Under the pieces are notes generated by a model. That model searched no databases. It saw only the letters and a list, made by a program, of their open reading frames with translations, and was not told the DNA's origin. Below, in pieces: positions 1 to 9,553 of a stretch of 64,000 nt of DNA; position 1 is the stretch's first letter; each line of letters starts with the position of its first letter. Made by a program: the position numbers and the translations under genes. Source of the DNA: an uncultured Phaeodactylibacter sp. (GTDB lineage Bacteria > Bacteroidota > Bacteroidia > Chitinophagales > Saprospiraceae); contig CAJXNH010000003.1 of NCBI GenBank assembly GCA_913057245.1, positions 1-64,000 on the forward strand, in the 5' to 3' direction.

Positions 1-3000
1 GTAGAGCTGCCCGGGCAAATAAAGAAATCTTCGGGCAGGATGTCCAGCAGGATATTGCCAATGACTTCCACGGTAACAGAGCCCACAAAATCATCGCACA
101 CCCCATTGCTTGCCGTCAGGGTGTAGGTGGCGGTCTCCGTTGGGCTAACTACCGGCAGAGGGTTGTTGAAATCACTGAACAGTGGGTCCGTTGAGGTCCA
201 GGTGTAGGTGGTATTTTCATCTTCTGCGAAGTTGAGCTGTACGGATTGGCCGAGGCAGATGGTGGTATCGTTGGCCAGCTCAACAGCCGGGACGGGCTGC
301 ACGGATAGCTCGAACGTTTCGGTCAGCGTACCGCACTCGTTGGCGTTGATGTAAGTCAGCGTGTAAGTTCCACTCACAGTAGGGTTGAAGGAGCCGGAAG
401 TACTGGTGCCGCCAATAAGCTGCATGCCATTCGGGTCCGTCCATTCGAAACGGTCGCCGTCCGACAGGTTGGTAGCCTCAATCGTGAAGTTGACTTCCTC
501 GTTTTGGCACAAGTCAGTTGGCGAAAGGTCGACACTTACAATTTCTGCAAAATCTGAAATCGTAATGGTCACTTCTTCTTCCAAAGGCGGGCAAACGCCA
601 TTCTCAGCCACTACCATGTAGGTGGTGGTGACCTCAGGGCTGACCACCGGATTAGGCTCATTGCTACTAAAATCAGGATCGGTGGATGACGACCAGCTGT
701 AGGTGTCATTAGGCCCGAATGGCCCGCCAAGGTTTAGCTCGGCACTTTCACCCGGGCAAATGGTCTGACTATTGCCCAAAAACGGAATCTCCACCGGCTG
801 AATGCTGGCACTAACACTGGCATCGCAGCCATCTGCATCAATCTCAACGATATACTGTCCGCTCGCCGGCGATGCAGCGGGGTCGAAGCAATCTGTACAG
901 CTCAGGCCACTGCCCATCCATTCGAAAGACTCATACTGACCGGTTATTTCGAGTTGGAAATCAACGGCGTCGCCCAGGCAAACTACGGAGTCTGAGGGTG
1001 TAATCGTCGCGACCGGCACGGCCTGAACATTGATCAGAATCGAGGCCGTATCCACGCAGGCCCTGTTGGTTGTAATGCGCTCGTACAGGAAGGTATCCTG
1101 AAGCGTGAGCACCATATTCCAAAGGGTGTCGGGCGTTTCTGCGCCCAGCGGGTCTACCCAGCTAAATTCGATATCCGGGAAGAAGCTGGGTTCGTAAACT
1201 GGTGAGGAAAGCGTCACAATCTCTCCCTCGCAGTACTTTTCTTTTTCCGGGTCCAGCATAATCATCGTGGAAGGCAGCGAATCGACCCGGATATAGACAG
1301 AATCGAAAACGGTACAGGCCCCAACGGTGAATTCCGCGAAATACCAGTCTGTTACATCGGTGGTGACCTGTGTGGCCAGTCCACTTGTGTCGCTGATGGT
1401 CCCGTTATCCGGTGACCATATCAGGGTTTCGCCGTCATCGGTACTCGTAATTGCCTGAAGGTCCACAACGGTGCCCAGGCATATTTCCAGTGAGTCTGGC
1501 CCCTGAATTTCCACATTGGCGGGTAAGACCGTGATGGTCACCTCTGCGGTGTCTGCGCAGGCGCCATTACCACTTTCTGCAATCAGCTGGTAGGTAGTCG
1601 TTGTTTCCGGAAAAGCGATCGGGTTGGAAATGGTATCATTATCCAATCCAATATTGGGGGTCCATTGGTAGGTGGTAGTCGTCTGGTTAAGATCGATGAA
1701 GCTGGCCAGTTGAACCCCAAAGTTCTCACAAATCGTGGTATCACTTTGCACTTCAGGGAAGTCGAACGGCGCTACATCAATATGGACCGTATCCTGCACC
1801 ACACAACCCGCAATATCCACGGCTACAATATAATCTGTGGTGACTTGTGGAGTGGCAACGGGGTTAACGATCGTAGAATCGTTTAGCCCGATAGCAGGTG
1901 TCCATGCCAGGTTGCTGTTGTTGGCGTTGTTGGTGGAGTTGAGCTGTACCATATCTCCCTGGCAAATAAAGAGGGAGTCTTCCGGGAAAGCTGCAATCTC
2001 CGGATCAATGATTTGCAGGAATATGGAGTCCGTATCCACACAAGGCCCGACAACGCCCTCAACTTCAACCCATTGACTCATCATAGGAGAAGCAGTAGGG
2101 CTGGAAGAGGTCGGCTCATCAAATACGCTAACCGGGCTCCAGAAGAATGACGCAGCGCCGGTTGCGTTAAGTACAATTGAGCTGTCCGCACAAATCAGCA
2201 CAGTATCCTGCCCGGCTTCAATGTCTACATTAATTTGATCCCGAAGATCAACCACAAGCTCTGTGTAGATGACCTCTCCACACCCGAAGTCATTGCTGAG
2301 GGTGAGTATGATGGTTTCTGTGCCCTCCGTTAGCATATCGGACAAGGTAGTCAGTGGGAAGGACAATTCGTTCTGGCCCGGCAGGAAAATTACAGAATCC
2401 GGAATTTCCAGAAGGTAGTCCAGCCCGTTTTCCGCTGTGCCGCCTACGGAGACCAGAAAAGAGGTGGTGTCTTCGACCGGATCAGTCAGGGAAACAATCA
2501 CTTCGTCATTCTGATTAACGCAATCTTCCACGAGATAATCAATACCAGAATTAAACTGTACGGTCAGATTCGGTGTACCGCCTTTCAGCTCAGAAACAAA
2601 TACACCTGAATCAAAGGAGGAGTCTCCCCGGTCAGCAATGGCGAGTTTGAGGCTATAGGTATTACAAGGCTCCACACCAATACTGGCCGTGAGGCTTTTC
2701 TTGATGCCCAGGAAATCAGAGGTCATACCATCGTACTGAATACTTTGACCACCGAGGTTGTTCCGGTAATACTCCCAGTTGAGCAGGTTATTTACGCTGT
2801 TGATCTGCACCGGGGTGCCATCGGGCAGCGTGGCAATATTGATGGCATTGTTTGTAAGGTTGGGGTCGCCATTGATGCCAGGCCCGGAAACCAGGAATGC
2901 AAAGATGTCGTTAAAAGTCGTATTCACAAACTCAGGGTATTCCTCGGAAGCAAAGACGTATTCAAAGGATAATTCATCGGTAGCGACAAAGACGTCAAGC

Positions 3001-4247
3001 TCCACCACACAGGCGTTCTGAGAAGTAGTGCCTTCACCAAAAACAGTGGAGAGGTAATCGAGGTCTGCATCACCGGGCGCACCGTTATCTGTGCCCGGGC
3101 TTCCGCCACCGCCACCAGTATTAGGGCCAACTGCATAGTCACGATTGCCGGAAGTCAAAAGCAAGCCCCGCTCCAGTCCAAGGTCCGTCATGTCGCCCCC
3201 TTCGAAGGTTCCGTAGGATTCTTCGGGACAATCAATATTGGTGATTTCAGCCGTAACATCGGGCGTGGATACGAAGTTGACAATCTCTTCTTCTGTCACG
3301 CCACCATTGACCGTAATCGGCTGCAACGGTTCACAGTTTTGCTGACATTCCCACATGCCTTCAAAGCCTTCAAAGGTGGTGGTTGCATCAGATTTGAATT
3401 CAACGGTGAGGCAGCCACTTGTGGCCTGCACCTGGAAACAAACACCACCGCCACCTTCATCATCATTCAGGAAGTCGCCATCTCCCAGCTGTGAGATCAG
3501 CGGGCTGTCGGTGCCATCGCCATCGTAAAAGGAAATCACATCAGTGATCGGAAATCCTCCTGGCTCCAGGTTATAATAATTCATAGTGAAGAGGATACAG
3601 TCATGCGGCTGATCAGGGCAAATTGTAAAAACATTATTTTCATTATTGCCGTAGTCGCCATCCGGCCCGCCGGTATCATAGAGGATGCCGCTACAGGAAG
3701 TGGATCCCCCTTCGTCAATCGTAGAAGCCGGCTCCTGCTCCTCGACACAAAGCTGGAAGGTACCCCAGTTTGGTGTGCCGGTTGCACTATAGTCCGTAAT
3801 GCGGATAAAATAAGTGACATTGGGCGTTAACCCCTGAACGTCCAGCTCTACAACGGACTCGCCCAGTTCGGTGGATTCACAGGCAATTTCTGCCAGGTTA
3901 TCAAATTCACAGACGCCCCGGTAAAGGGCAACTTGCGGACTGCTCAATGGTGCAGATCCATCCGGGTCTGAAATACCCGTTACTGTGATGGTGTAATCAA
4001 AGATGGTGTCGCTGGTCGTAAATGCGAACCACACATCGTTGCCGACGACACCACCGTTGAAGCAACTCGGTATGTTGCCAAAACCAATATCACTGGACGT
4101 GGCGTCCACATTGGAAAAGAAAACGGTATCCGGGCAGGTGGGCGCTACGCCCAAGTCTATTAAACCTGCACAATCATCATTTTCGGGTTGAGCAAAAACT
4201 ACAATCGGCAGAAGGACTAAAAAAAGCAGGGTAATTTTCTTCATCAT
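1..4247 (-). CDS. Giant secreted choice-of-anchor L / Calx-beta / Ig-like repeat protein (3' part missing)
   Basis: The frame is open from the ATG at 4247 to the window edge (1415 codons), so the C-terminus and any sorting signal lie outside. Residues 1-20 form a signal peptide ending VVFAQ. An N-terminal beta-sandwich region (about 20-320) includes a CUB-like stretch. A choice-of-anchor L domain follows at about 325-555, with the typical GLLLTSG and FVFASEEYPEF-type motifs (here YVFASEEYPEF). A Calx-beta-like segment lies at about 560-660. The rest is a long tandem of Ig/PKD-like modules built on C.G..V.L and YTWT/VSP.TTTY motifs. Such proteins are surface adhesins or matrix components exported by the T9SS. 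The ligand cannot be read from sequence. An ATG one codon downstream (4244) is an equally possible start. Confidence 0.85.
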   Translation of the reverse strand, partial: MMKKITLLFLVLLPIVVFAQPENDDCAGLIDLGVAPTCPDTVFFSNVDATSSDIGFGNIPSCFNGGVVGNDVWFAFTTSDTIFDYTITVTGISDPDGSAPLSSPQVALYRGVCEFDNLAEIACESTELGESVVELDVQGLTPNVTYFIRITDYSATGTPNWGTFQLCVEEQEPASTIDEGGSTSCSGILYDTGGPDGDYGNNENNVFTICPDQPHDCILFTMNYYNLEPGGFPITDVISFYDGDGTDSPLISQLGDGDFLNDDEGGGGVCFQVQATSGCLTVEFKSDATTTFEGFEGMWECQQNCEPLQPITVNGGVTEEEIVNFVSTPDVTAEITNIDCPEESYGTFEGGDMTDLGLERGLLLTSGNRDYAVGPNTGGGGGSPGTDNGAPGDADLDYLSTVFGEGTTSQNACVVELDVFVATDELSFEYVFASEEYPEFVNTTFNDIFAFLVSGPGINGDPNLTNNAINIATLPDGTPVQINSVNNLLNWEYYRNNLGGQSIQYDGMTSDFLGIKKSLTASIGVEPCNTYSLKLAIADRGDSSFDSGVFVSELKGGTPNLTVQFNSGIDYLVEDCVNQNDEVIVSLTDPVEDTTSFLVSVGGTAENGLDYLLEIPDSVIFLPGQNELSFPLTTLSDMLTEGTETIILTLSNDFGCGEVIYTELVVDLRDQINVDIEAGQDTVLICADSSIVLNATGAASFFWSPVSVFDEPTSSSPTASPMMSQWVEVEGVVGPCVDTDSIFLQIIDPEIAAFPEDSLFICQGDMVQLNSTNNANNSNLAWTPAIGLNDSTIVNPVATPQVTTDYIVAVDIAGCVVQDTVHIDVAPFDFPEVQSDTTICENFGVQLASFIDLNQTTTTYQWTPNIGLDNDTISNPIAFPETTTTYQLIAESGNGACADTAEVTITVLPANVEIQGPDSLEICLGTVVDLQAITSTDDGETLIWSPDNGTISDTSGLATQVTTDVTDWYFAEFTVGACTVFDSVYIRVDSLPSTMIMLDPEKEKYCEGEIVTLSSPVYEPSFFPDIEFSWVDPLGAETPDTLWNMVLTLQDTFLYERITTNRACVDTASILINVQAVPVATITPSDSVVCLGDAVDFQLEITGQYESFEWMGSGLSCTDCFDPAASPASGQYIVEIDADGCDASVSASIQPVEIPFLGNSQTICPGESAELNLGGPFGPNDTYSWSSSTDPDFSSNEPNPVVSPEVTTTYMVVAENGVCPPLEEEVTITISDFAEIVSVDLSPTDLCQNEEVNFTIEATNLSDGDRFEWTDPNGMQLIGGTSTSGSFNPTVSGTYTLTYINANECGTLTETFELSVQPVPAVELANDTTICLGQSVQLNFAEDENTTYTWTSTDPLFSDFNNPLPVVSPTETATYTLTASNGVCDDFVGSVTVEVIGNILLDILPEDFFICPGSS

Positions 4248-4417
4248 ATCACGCAAGGAACTGCTAGATGGTTAAAAGACCAACCTCAAAATCTGTAAAA
4301 CATTGAAGATCAATGAGGTGTGAATCGTTTGTTTAGGAATTCAATTTTGTAAACCCTAAAGTAGCAATTCCCACGAAAATAAAAGAGTACGCGGCTGGCA
4401 AAAACCAATTTAGTGAC

Positions 4418-4822
4418 TTAAGGTTTGCATTCTTCCAGTGCGGCCTTTACATCAGCATAAGGCATATAACCGTAGTCGTTACCCCAGGAATGGTTAATGT
4501 AATTGATGATGTTCGTGACTTCAAAGTCAGTAAGCTGAGGGATGCCAGCCATCGCCTGATTGTAAGTGGTGTCATTGACAATAACCGGACCGTCCATACC
4601 GTATCGGATAATACAAGCCAATCGGTCCTGGTTTTCGGCAACATAGTCCGCGTTGGCAAGCGGGGGCATCACGCCTTGCAAGCCACTGCCATCATCCATA
4701 TGACAGCTGGCACAAAAGTTCTGGTACAAAATCCGCCCCTGCTTGTAGGGGTCATCCCGGCAACTGACCCATATCAAAAGGCTGAAAAGGCTAGTGAGCA
4801 GCACTGGGGTCTTCCATCTCAT
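4418..4822 (-). CDS. Mono-heme cytochrome c lipoprotein
   Basis: This 134-residue protein has a lipoprotein signal peptide with lipobox Cys21 (LIWVSC). It carries one canonical heme c motif, CASCH, at residues 37-41, and a distal Met around MAGIPQLTDFEV. The fold matches the cytochrome c class I (cytochrome_CBB3-like) family. It probably shuttles electrons in the periplasm while tethered to a membrane. The start codon lies inside the 3' end of the SCO1 gene (32-base overlap), so the two are translationally coupled. SCO1 with a small cytochrome c is a pairing known near copper oxidases, but no oxidase gene is in this window. The partner is therefore not known. Confidence 0.88.
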   Translation of the reverse strand: MRWKTPVLLTSLFSLLIWVSCRDDPYKQGRILYQNFCASCHMDDGSGLQGVMPPLANADYVAENQDRLACIIRYGMDGPVIVNDTTYNQAMAGIPQLTDFEVTNIINYINHSWGNDYGYMPYADVKAALEECKP

Positions 4823-5420
4823 GGAGTAAATTTTCTATATCATTTTTAAATACTTCGACTTCGTCTGCCCTGGTACCATTACAATACGACCGTATGTAGC
4901 CCCTGGGGTCTATCAGAACAAAACGCCCGCTGTGGTCAAAGCCATCAGGCAATGTAGGGTCTTCCACTACTACGTTGAAATAGTCATCAGCAATAGCGTA
5001 CAGGCTATCCTTGTGCCCGGTAACAAAGTGCCAGCGCTCATCTTCAACGCCAAGGTTAATGGCGTAGTGTTTCAGCTTAGCTACCGTATCCCGGGCAGGG
5101 TCAATGGTATGCGAAAGAAAAGCCAGGCGCGGCTCATCAGCATACGCCTCATAAAGCCCCCGCATATTTTGAGCCATAATGGGGCATATCGTCGGACAGG
5201 AAGTGAAGAAAAAATCAGCGATATAAGCTTTACCCTCAAAAGTGGCAGGCGTTACGAGCTGACTGTCCTGATTGATAAACGCAAAATCAGGTATCGTTTT
5301 ATAGACTGTTTGCCCTTCTGCATTTTCTTCTTTGCTGAGTATAGGCAAAGTATCGTTTGGCTCACAGCTTGTTAGTGTGGCAAAAACGACCAGCAAAAAG
5401 GGTAGTAATCTCAACGGCAT
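4791..5420 (-). CDS. SCO1/SenC/PrrC-family copper chaperone lipoprotein
   Basis: The 209-residue protein is a predicted lipoprotein (lipobox at Cys19, TLTSC) with a thioredoxin-like SCO1 domain from about residue 42. The copper-binding set is complete: Cys75 and Cys79 in SCPTICP and His163 in DHSGRF. Family members deliver copper or reducing power to the CuA site of cytochrome c oxidase, or act as periplasmic thiol reductases. It sits in a minus-strand run with ChaN (6 bases upstream) and cytochrome c (overlapping downstream). This suggests a membrane-anchored heme/copper maturation unit, though the oxidase target is not visible here. Confidence 0.92.
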   Translation of the reverse strand: MPLRLLPFLLVVFATLTSCEPNDTLPILSKEENAEGQTVYKTIPDFAFINQDSQLVTPATFEGKAYIADFFFTSCPTICPIMAQNMRGLYEAYADEPRLAFLSHTIDPARDTVAKLKHYAINLGVEDERWHFVTGHKDSLYAIADDYFNVVVEDPTLPDGFDHSGRFVLIDPRGYIRSYCNGTRADEVEVFKNDIENLLHEMEDPSAAH

Positions 5421-5426
5421 AGATGA

Positions 5427-6293
5427 TTAGTAGGTTTTGGTCATCGTATTGATAACGACGATGGTGAAATCTGCTTTGCCTGCATGCTCCTCTTCGAGAG
5501 CGGACAAATCAGGTTGTTCCACAGTGGTAATGGTTGTTATCTTAGCTTTAGGGGCGTAGTCGTTTTGCAGGTACCATACAATGCCTTCGTAATTGTCGGA
5601 GTGGTAAGAACCATTATAATGCAGAAACACGCCTTTTTCCGGCAGGTTCTCACTGATAAAAAAGGCCATTGTGGCATCCTTGATCGCCTGTGCTTTTGGG
5701 AAGTTGTCCGATCCGCCACCGTGCCCGCCCATCATTTCCACCATTTTCTGGTAACCGGGCAGATTCGCATCATATTTTATAGGCTGCGGTGCAATGTATG
5801 CCTTTGCTTTGTCTTGTAAGCCCTCCAGGCTTTCGAACCCACCTTTGAATACCAGGCTTGCATAGCGCCGCGGGATGTTGGTGGCTGTGAAGGATAAGTT
5901 ATTGGCTTTCGCGAATTCCACTAACGGCTTATAATCAGTGGCATAGTTATTCCAGACCCGCGCTTCTTCCTCAAAGGTCTTTTCCTTGATGGTTCCGGAA
6001 AGGTATTCATCGAGCAGCAACTGGTTGTCCGCTTCAAACATTTCTGCTCCGAGTGCCAGATCACCTTTTATTGTCGAATACAGGGAAGCCGTCAGCTCAT
6101 ACTGCAGCCAGTGCGCGATAGGGTTGTTATGGAGTTCTCCGAAGAAAATGATGTCAGACTTTCGGCTGTCCTTCAGGAGGTCTTCAAATGATGCCGGATT
6201 GCCTTTTTTGTCGAAAATCCGGTAGGCGGGTTTGTCCTGAGCAAAAACAGAAAAAGTCATAGTCAGCGCAAGAATAAGAAATCCGTATCGCAT
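5427..6293 (-). CDS. ChaN-like heme/iron-regulated protein
   Basis: I start this 288-residue protein at the ATG at 6293. It gives a clean signal peptide (MRYGFLILALTMTFSVFAQ), whereas the open frame extends 49 codons further upstream into poorly conserved sequence. The mature part is a ChaN-like (Haem_bd_uptake) domain with the diagnostic FFGELHNNPIAHWLQ motif and the downstream region around AMFEADNQLLLDEYLSG. ChaN of Campylobacter binds cofacial heme and is linked to iron acquisition. Lipoprotein anchoring is not evident here. The gene lies between arfB and the SCO1/cytochrome c pair on the same strand, which fits a role in heme handling. Confidence 0.85.
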   Translation of the reverse strand: MRYGFLILALTMTFSVFAQDKPAYRIFDKKGNPASFEDLLKDSRKSDIIFFGELHNNPIAHWLQYELTASLYSTIKGDLALGAEMFEADNQLLLDEYLSGTIKEKTFEEEARVWNNYATDYKPLVEFAKANNLSFTATNIPRRYASLVFKGGFESLEGLQDKAKAYIAPQPIKYDANLPGYQKMVEMMGGHGGGSDNFPKAQAIKDATMAFFISENLPEKGVFLHYNGSYHSDNYEGIVWYLQNDYAPKAKITTITTVEQPDLSALEEEHAGKADFTIVVINTMTKTY

Positions 6294-6324
6294 GCGATTA
6301 AGTTTGATTTGGCTCAAAAGTAAC

Positions 6325-6726
6325 TTAAATTTTGATTTTTCCTCTAAGCGCTTTCTTCTCGGATTGCCGTCGCTTTCGTTCAAGGCGCTTTTGAGGATTA
6401 GCCTTAAGAGGCCGTGGCCCTTTTCGGCGCTTTCGGGCACGCAGCGCTTTCTTAATCAGCCGCAACAGCTTCTTAACGGCAGCGCTCCGGTTGAGCACCT
6501 GGGAGCGCCGGCTGTCCGAACTGACCGCGAGTATGCCTTCTTTGCTGATGCGGTTGCTCAGAGCGCTGTGGACCTTACGCTTCTCAGCAGCTGAAAGAGC
6601 TGAAGAGGCATCCACCTCAAAACGGGCTTCCACCTTTGTCTCCGTTTTATTGACGTGCTGCCCACCGCTGCCGGAGCTCCGGGAGGTTAAAAAATTCAGT
6701 TCCTTTTCTATTTGTTGCTGGTCCAT
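6325..6726 (-). CDS. arfB: Alternative ribosome-rescue factor / peptidyl-tRNA hydrolase ArfB
   Basis: The start at 6726 gives a 133-residue protein. The open frame runs 30 codons further upstream, but the family N-terminus corresponds to MDQQQIEKELNF. The catalytic GGQ motif is at residues 21-23 in the context SSGSGGQHVNKTETKV. The C-terminus is strongly basic (RARKRRKGPRPLKANPQKR), matching the tail that enters the mRNA channel of stalled ribosomes. Length fits the YaeJ/ArfB group (about 140) rather than a full release factor. It releases nascent chains from non-stop ribosomes in the cytoplasm. It is divergent from the photolyase gene with about 160 bases between starts. Confidence 0.92.
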   Translation of the reverse strand: MDQQQIEKELNFLTSRSSGSGGQHVNKTETKVEARFEVDASSALSAAEKRKVHSALSNRISKEGILAVSSDSRRSQVLNRSAAVKKLLRLIKKALRARKRRKGPRPLKANPQKRLERKRRQSEKKALRGKIKI

Positions 6727-6888
6727 GGGAGATTGAAGTTCTGTTCTCTTTCTATGCTTGCAACGAAAGGGCAGGCAGATTGGTTCATCCGGATAGATGA
6801 CGATCAAAATGACCAAAATCTCACAACCATTATTTAGCTCTTGTGTTGGGTTTCAAAGATTTTTGAAACAATTAACCTCCAACGGCCT

Positions 6889-8331
6889 ATGTACACAAAA
6901 AGGGGCATTGTATGGTTCCGGCAAGACTTGAGGCTACACGATAATGAAGCGCTTCATGATGCCATTAACTCTCTGGATGAAGTTATTCCTGTCTATGTAT
7001 TCGACGAACGCACTTTTCTCGGCAAAACAGATCATTTCGGTTTCCCAAAAACCGGGAAATTCCGGGCGCAGTTTATCATTGAAAGCGTACAACATCTTCG
7101 GGATGCCCTTCAGGCGATTGGCAGCAACCTGATTGTAAGAGTGGGCAAGCCGGAAGATGAAATTTTTGAACTCGCCCAAAAAATCAAGACCAACTGGGTG
7201 TTTTGTAACCGGGAGCGCACGCCGGATGAAGTCTATGTTCAGGACACCCTCGAACAAAAACTATGGACGATCGGCCAGGAAATTCGTTTCTCAAGAGGCA
7301 AAATGCTCTATTACACCGCAGACCTGCCATTCCCGATTACCCATACACCCGATAGCTTTTCTCAGTTCAGGAAGGAAGTGGAGCGCTATGTGCCCATACG
7401 GGAGCCACTGCCTGCCCCGGAGGAGATGGCGCCTATTATGGTGAAGCTGGACGAAGGTGAAATTCCAGCCCTGGCGGATCTTGGACATGTTTCCTTCGCC
7501 CCTGATGAACGCGAGGGTTTTGTTTGGAAAGGCGGAGAAGCCGCAGGGCTGGAGTACCTGCATCAGTATATTTGGGAACAGGAAGCCGTCCAGGAATACG
7601 CCCGTGGTCATTGTGGTGTAGGTGGAGTAGGGGCTTCCTCCCGCTTTTCCGCCTGGCTGGCGCAGGGGTGTCTTTCCCCTAAAATGGTTTATCATCACCT
7701 CAAGGCCTTTGATGAACAACGGGGCGCATCGGAGTCTGTACAGGGCTTATTTCACAGCCTGCTAATGCGCGACTTCCTCCGCCTGATGGTGAAGAAGCAT
7801 GGTTTTAAAGTATTTGATAAAGGAGGGGTGAGCGGTGAGGCAGACCCGCGCTGGCGGGATGATGCCAGACTGCTGCAACGCTGGATCGACGGAGCAACTG
7901 GTGTACCCTTCATTGATGCCAATATGGTCCAAATTGCTACTACAGGTTATATGTCCAACCGGGGACGTAAAAATGTATCGAGCTTTCTGGTCAAAGACCT
8001 GATGGTCAACTGGCAAATGGGGGCAGAGTACTTCGAGTCGGTCCTCATCGACTACGATGTGACCAGCAACTGGATGAACTGGAATTACGCCGCAGGGGTC
8101 AGTGCAGATCCACGGGAGGATAAGCACTACAACATTATCTCTCAGGCTATGAAATACGACCCAAAGGGGACGTATGTCAAAAAGTGGCTTCCTCAGCTGG
8201 CGGGCGTCCCTTCAGAAATGATACATCAGCCGGATTTGCTTTCTTCGGATGAGCAGGACCAACTCCACTTGCAAATTGGAGCAGACTATCCTGAGGCCGT
8301 CATTTCGACCGACCGCTGGCGGGTTCGGTAA
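6889..8331 (+). CDS. DASH-family cryptochrome / photolyase
   Basis: The 480-residue protein starts at the ATG at 6889; the frame is open upstream to a TTG at 6841. The N-terminal photolyase alpha/beta domain begins IVWFRQDLRLHDNEAL. The FAD-binding helical domain carries the DASH-type signature TTGYMSNRGRKNVSSFLVKD, followed by WQMGAEYFESVLIDYDVTSN and the DPREDKHYNI region. DASH proteins bind FAD and an antenna folate and repair cyclobutane pyrimidine dimers in single-stranded or looped DNA using blue light. It is followed by hemD after 21 bases, so the two are probably cotranscribed. Confidence 0.93.
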   Translation: MYTKRGIVWFRQDLRLHDNEALHDAINSLDEVIPVYVFDERTFLGKTDHFGFPKTGKFRAQFIIESVQHLRDALQAIGSNLIVRVGKPEDEIFELAQKIKTNWVFCNRERTPDEVYVQDTLEQKLWTIGQEIRFSRGKMLYYTADLPFPITHTPDSFSQFRKEVERYVPIREPLPAPEEMAPIMVKLDEGEIPALADLGHVSFAPDEREGFVWKGGEAAGLEYLHQYIWEQEAVQEYARGHCGVGGVGASSRFSAWLAQGCLSPKMVYHHLKAFDEQRGASESVQGLFHSLLMRDFLRLMVKKHGFKVFDKGGVSGEADPRWRDDARLLQRWIDGATGVPFIDANMVQIATTGYMSNRGRKNVSSFLVKDLMVNWQMGAEYFESVLIDYDVTSNWMNWNYAAGVSADPREDKHYNIISQAMKYDPKGTYVKKWLPQLAGVPSEMIHQPDLLSSDEQDQLHLQIGADYPEAVISTDRWRVR

Positions 8332-8352
8332 GCTTTGGCTATTTTTGCGGGC

Positions 8353-9060
8353 ATGAAGCTACAATGCAGATCCGCCTACATCTCCCGTGACCTTCAGGTT
8401 CAGAGTGCCTTTCGGCAAATCCTGGAAGCACATGGTGTGGTCGTAGAGGAACAGTCTTTGATCCACTTCGAACCAGTATTGTTTACTGAGGTGCCGGATG
8501 CAGAGTGGGTGTTCTTCTACAGCTCCCGTGCGGTCCGTTTTTTTCTGGGCAATTTGCCTTACCCCTTGCCTGTACAGGTGCGCTTAGCCTGCATTGGCCC
8601 CTCTACCGCTCAGGTAGCCGCAAGTTTAGGGTATGAAGTAGCCTTCACGGGTACGGGGGAGCCTGATGCTGTGGCTGAAGCATTTGTGAAGGTGGCAAGC
8701 GGGCAGCGGGTCCTCTTCCCTCGGGCACGTTATTCCCGGCAGTCGGTGCAAAACCGGCTTGGTTCAGCTCTCAAAAGTATAGATCTCATTGTTTATGACA
8801 ATCAGCCGGCTTCAGACTTTCCGCTTCGCCGATCTGAGGTCCTGGTTTTTACCAGTCCCCTCAATGCAAAAACCTACCTGAGCCGGTATAAGACGCTGCC
8901 GGGGCAGGAACTCGTTGCAATTGGTGCCCCAACTGCATCCGCCTGCCGTGGTTTCGGAAAAGAACCTGTCCTGGCTTCAGCCCCGAATGAGCGGGCACTG
9001 GCTCAAGCGGTGCTAAGCTGCCTGACGGATGAAGGAAAACATCCTCCTTCAACAAAATGA
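8353..9060 (+). CDS. hemD: Uroporphyrinogen-III synthase
   Basis: The protein has 235 residues from the ATG at 8353. The open frame extends to a TTG six codons earlier, but that would add only MAIFAG. It has the bilobed HemD pattern: VFFYSSRAVRFFL, CIGPSTAQVAASLGYE, RVLFPRARYSRQ, VLVFTSPLNAKTYL and VAIGAPTASACRGFG. The enzyme closes and inverts ring D of hydroxymethylbilane to give uroporphyrinogen III, the common precursor of heme and siroheme. Both products are relevant in this window (hemH at 62227 and the siroheme genes at 42206-43578). HemD sequences diverge strongly, so assignment rests on motif order and length. Confidence 0.88.
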   Translation: MKLQCRSAYISRDLQVQSAFRQILEAHGVVVEEQSLIHFEPVLFTEVPDAEWVFFYSSRAVRFFLGNLPYPLPVQVRLACIGPSTAQVAASLGYEVAFTGTGEPDAVAEAFVKVASGQRVLFPRARYSRQSVQNRLGSALKSIDLIVYDNQPASDFPLRRSEVLVFTSPLNAKTYLSRYKTLPGQELVAIGAPTASACRGFGKEPVLASAPNERALAQAVLSCLTDEGKHPPSTK

Positions 9061-9103
9061 GAATTTGGCTACCTTCGTTCTTCTTTTAAACCAGATGTGG
9101 CTT

Positions 9104-9553
9104 ATGAACCGATTCCTCCTTTTTGCCCTGCTGGCAACAGGCATTTTTTCCTGCAGCAACGATCAAGCTGCCGATACCTCAACAGAAACAAATGGGCGGT
9201 CGCAGCCCTATCAGGAATTTGCGGAGTTTTACGACCGCTTCCACCAGGATTCTGCTTTTCAGATGGACCGTATACTTTTCCCTTTGCCCGGTTTGCCCAG
9301 AGAAGCGGATAGCACGCTCATTGCCTCCGGGCTTTACCGCTGGACGCCAGAGACGTGGACCCTGCAACGCCCCCTGAACTTGGAAAGCTCTAATTTCAAG
9401 CGGGAACTAATTCCGGTGAGCAAAGACCTAATCATCGAAAAACTGGTGCAGCCGGAGTACAACCTTCAGATTGAGCGGCGTTTCTCCCGTTTGGAGGATG
9501 GCTGGCACCTTATTTATTATGCAGGGCTCAACAACATCCCCAGGTCCAGATAA
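9104..9553 (+). CDS. Small lipoprotein of unknown function
   Basis: From the ATG at 9104 the product is 149 residues and begins MNRFLLFALLATGIFSC, a textbook lipoprotein signal with lipobox Cys17. The mature part contains a DUF4348-like pattern (YQEFAEFYDRFHQDSAFQMDRILFPLPG, then the WTPETWTLQRPL and YYAGLNNIPR regions). I recognise this pattern as common in Bacteroidetes, but no function is known. The frame is open 25 codons upstream, overlapping hemD, and is not needed. Its stop (9551-9553) abuts the stop of hldD on the other strand with no spacer. It is probably the last gene of the photolyase-hemD unit. Confidence 0.7.
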   Translation: MNRFLLFALLATGIFSCSNDQAADTSTETNGRSQPYQEFAEFYDRFHQDSAFQMDRILFPLPGLPREADSTLIASGLYRWTPETWTLQRPLNLESSNFKRELIPVSKDLIIEKLVQPEYNLQIERRFSRLEDGWHLIYYAGLNNIPRSR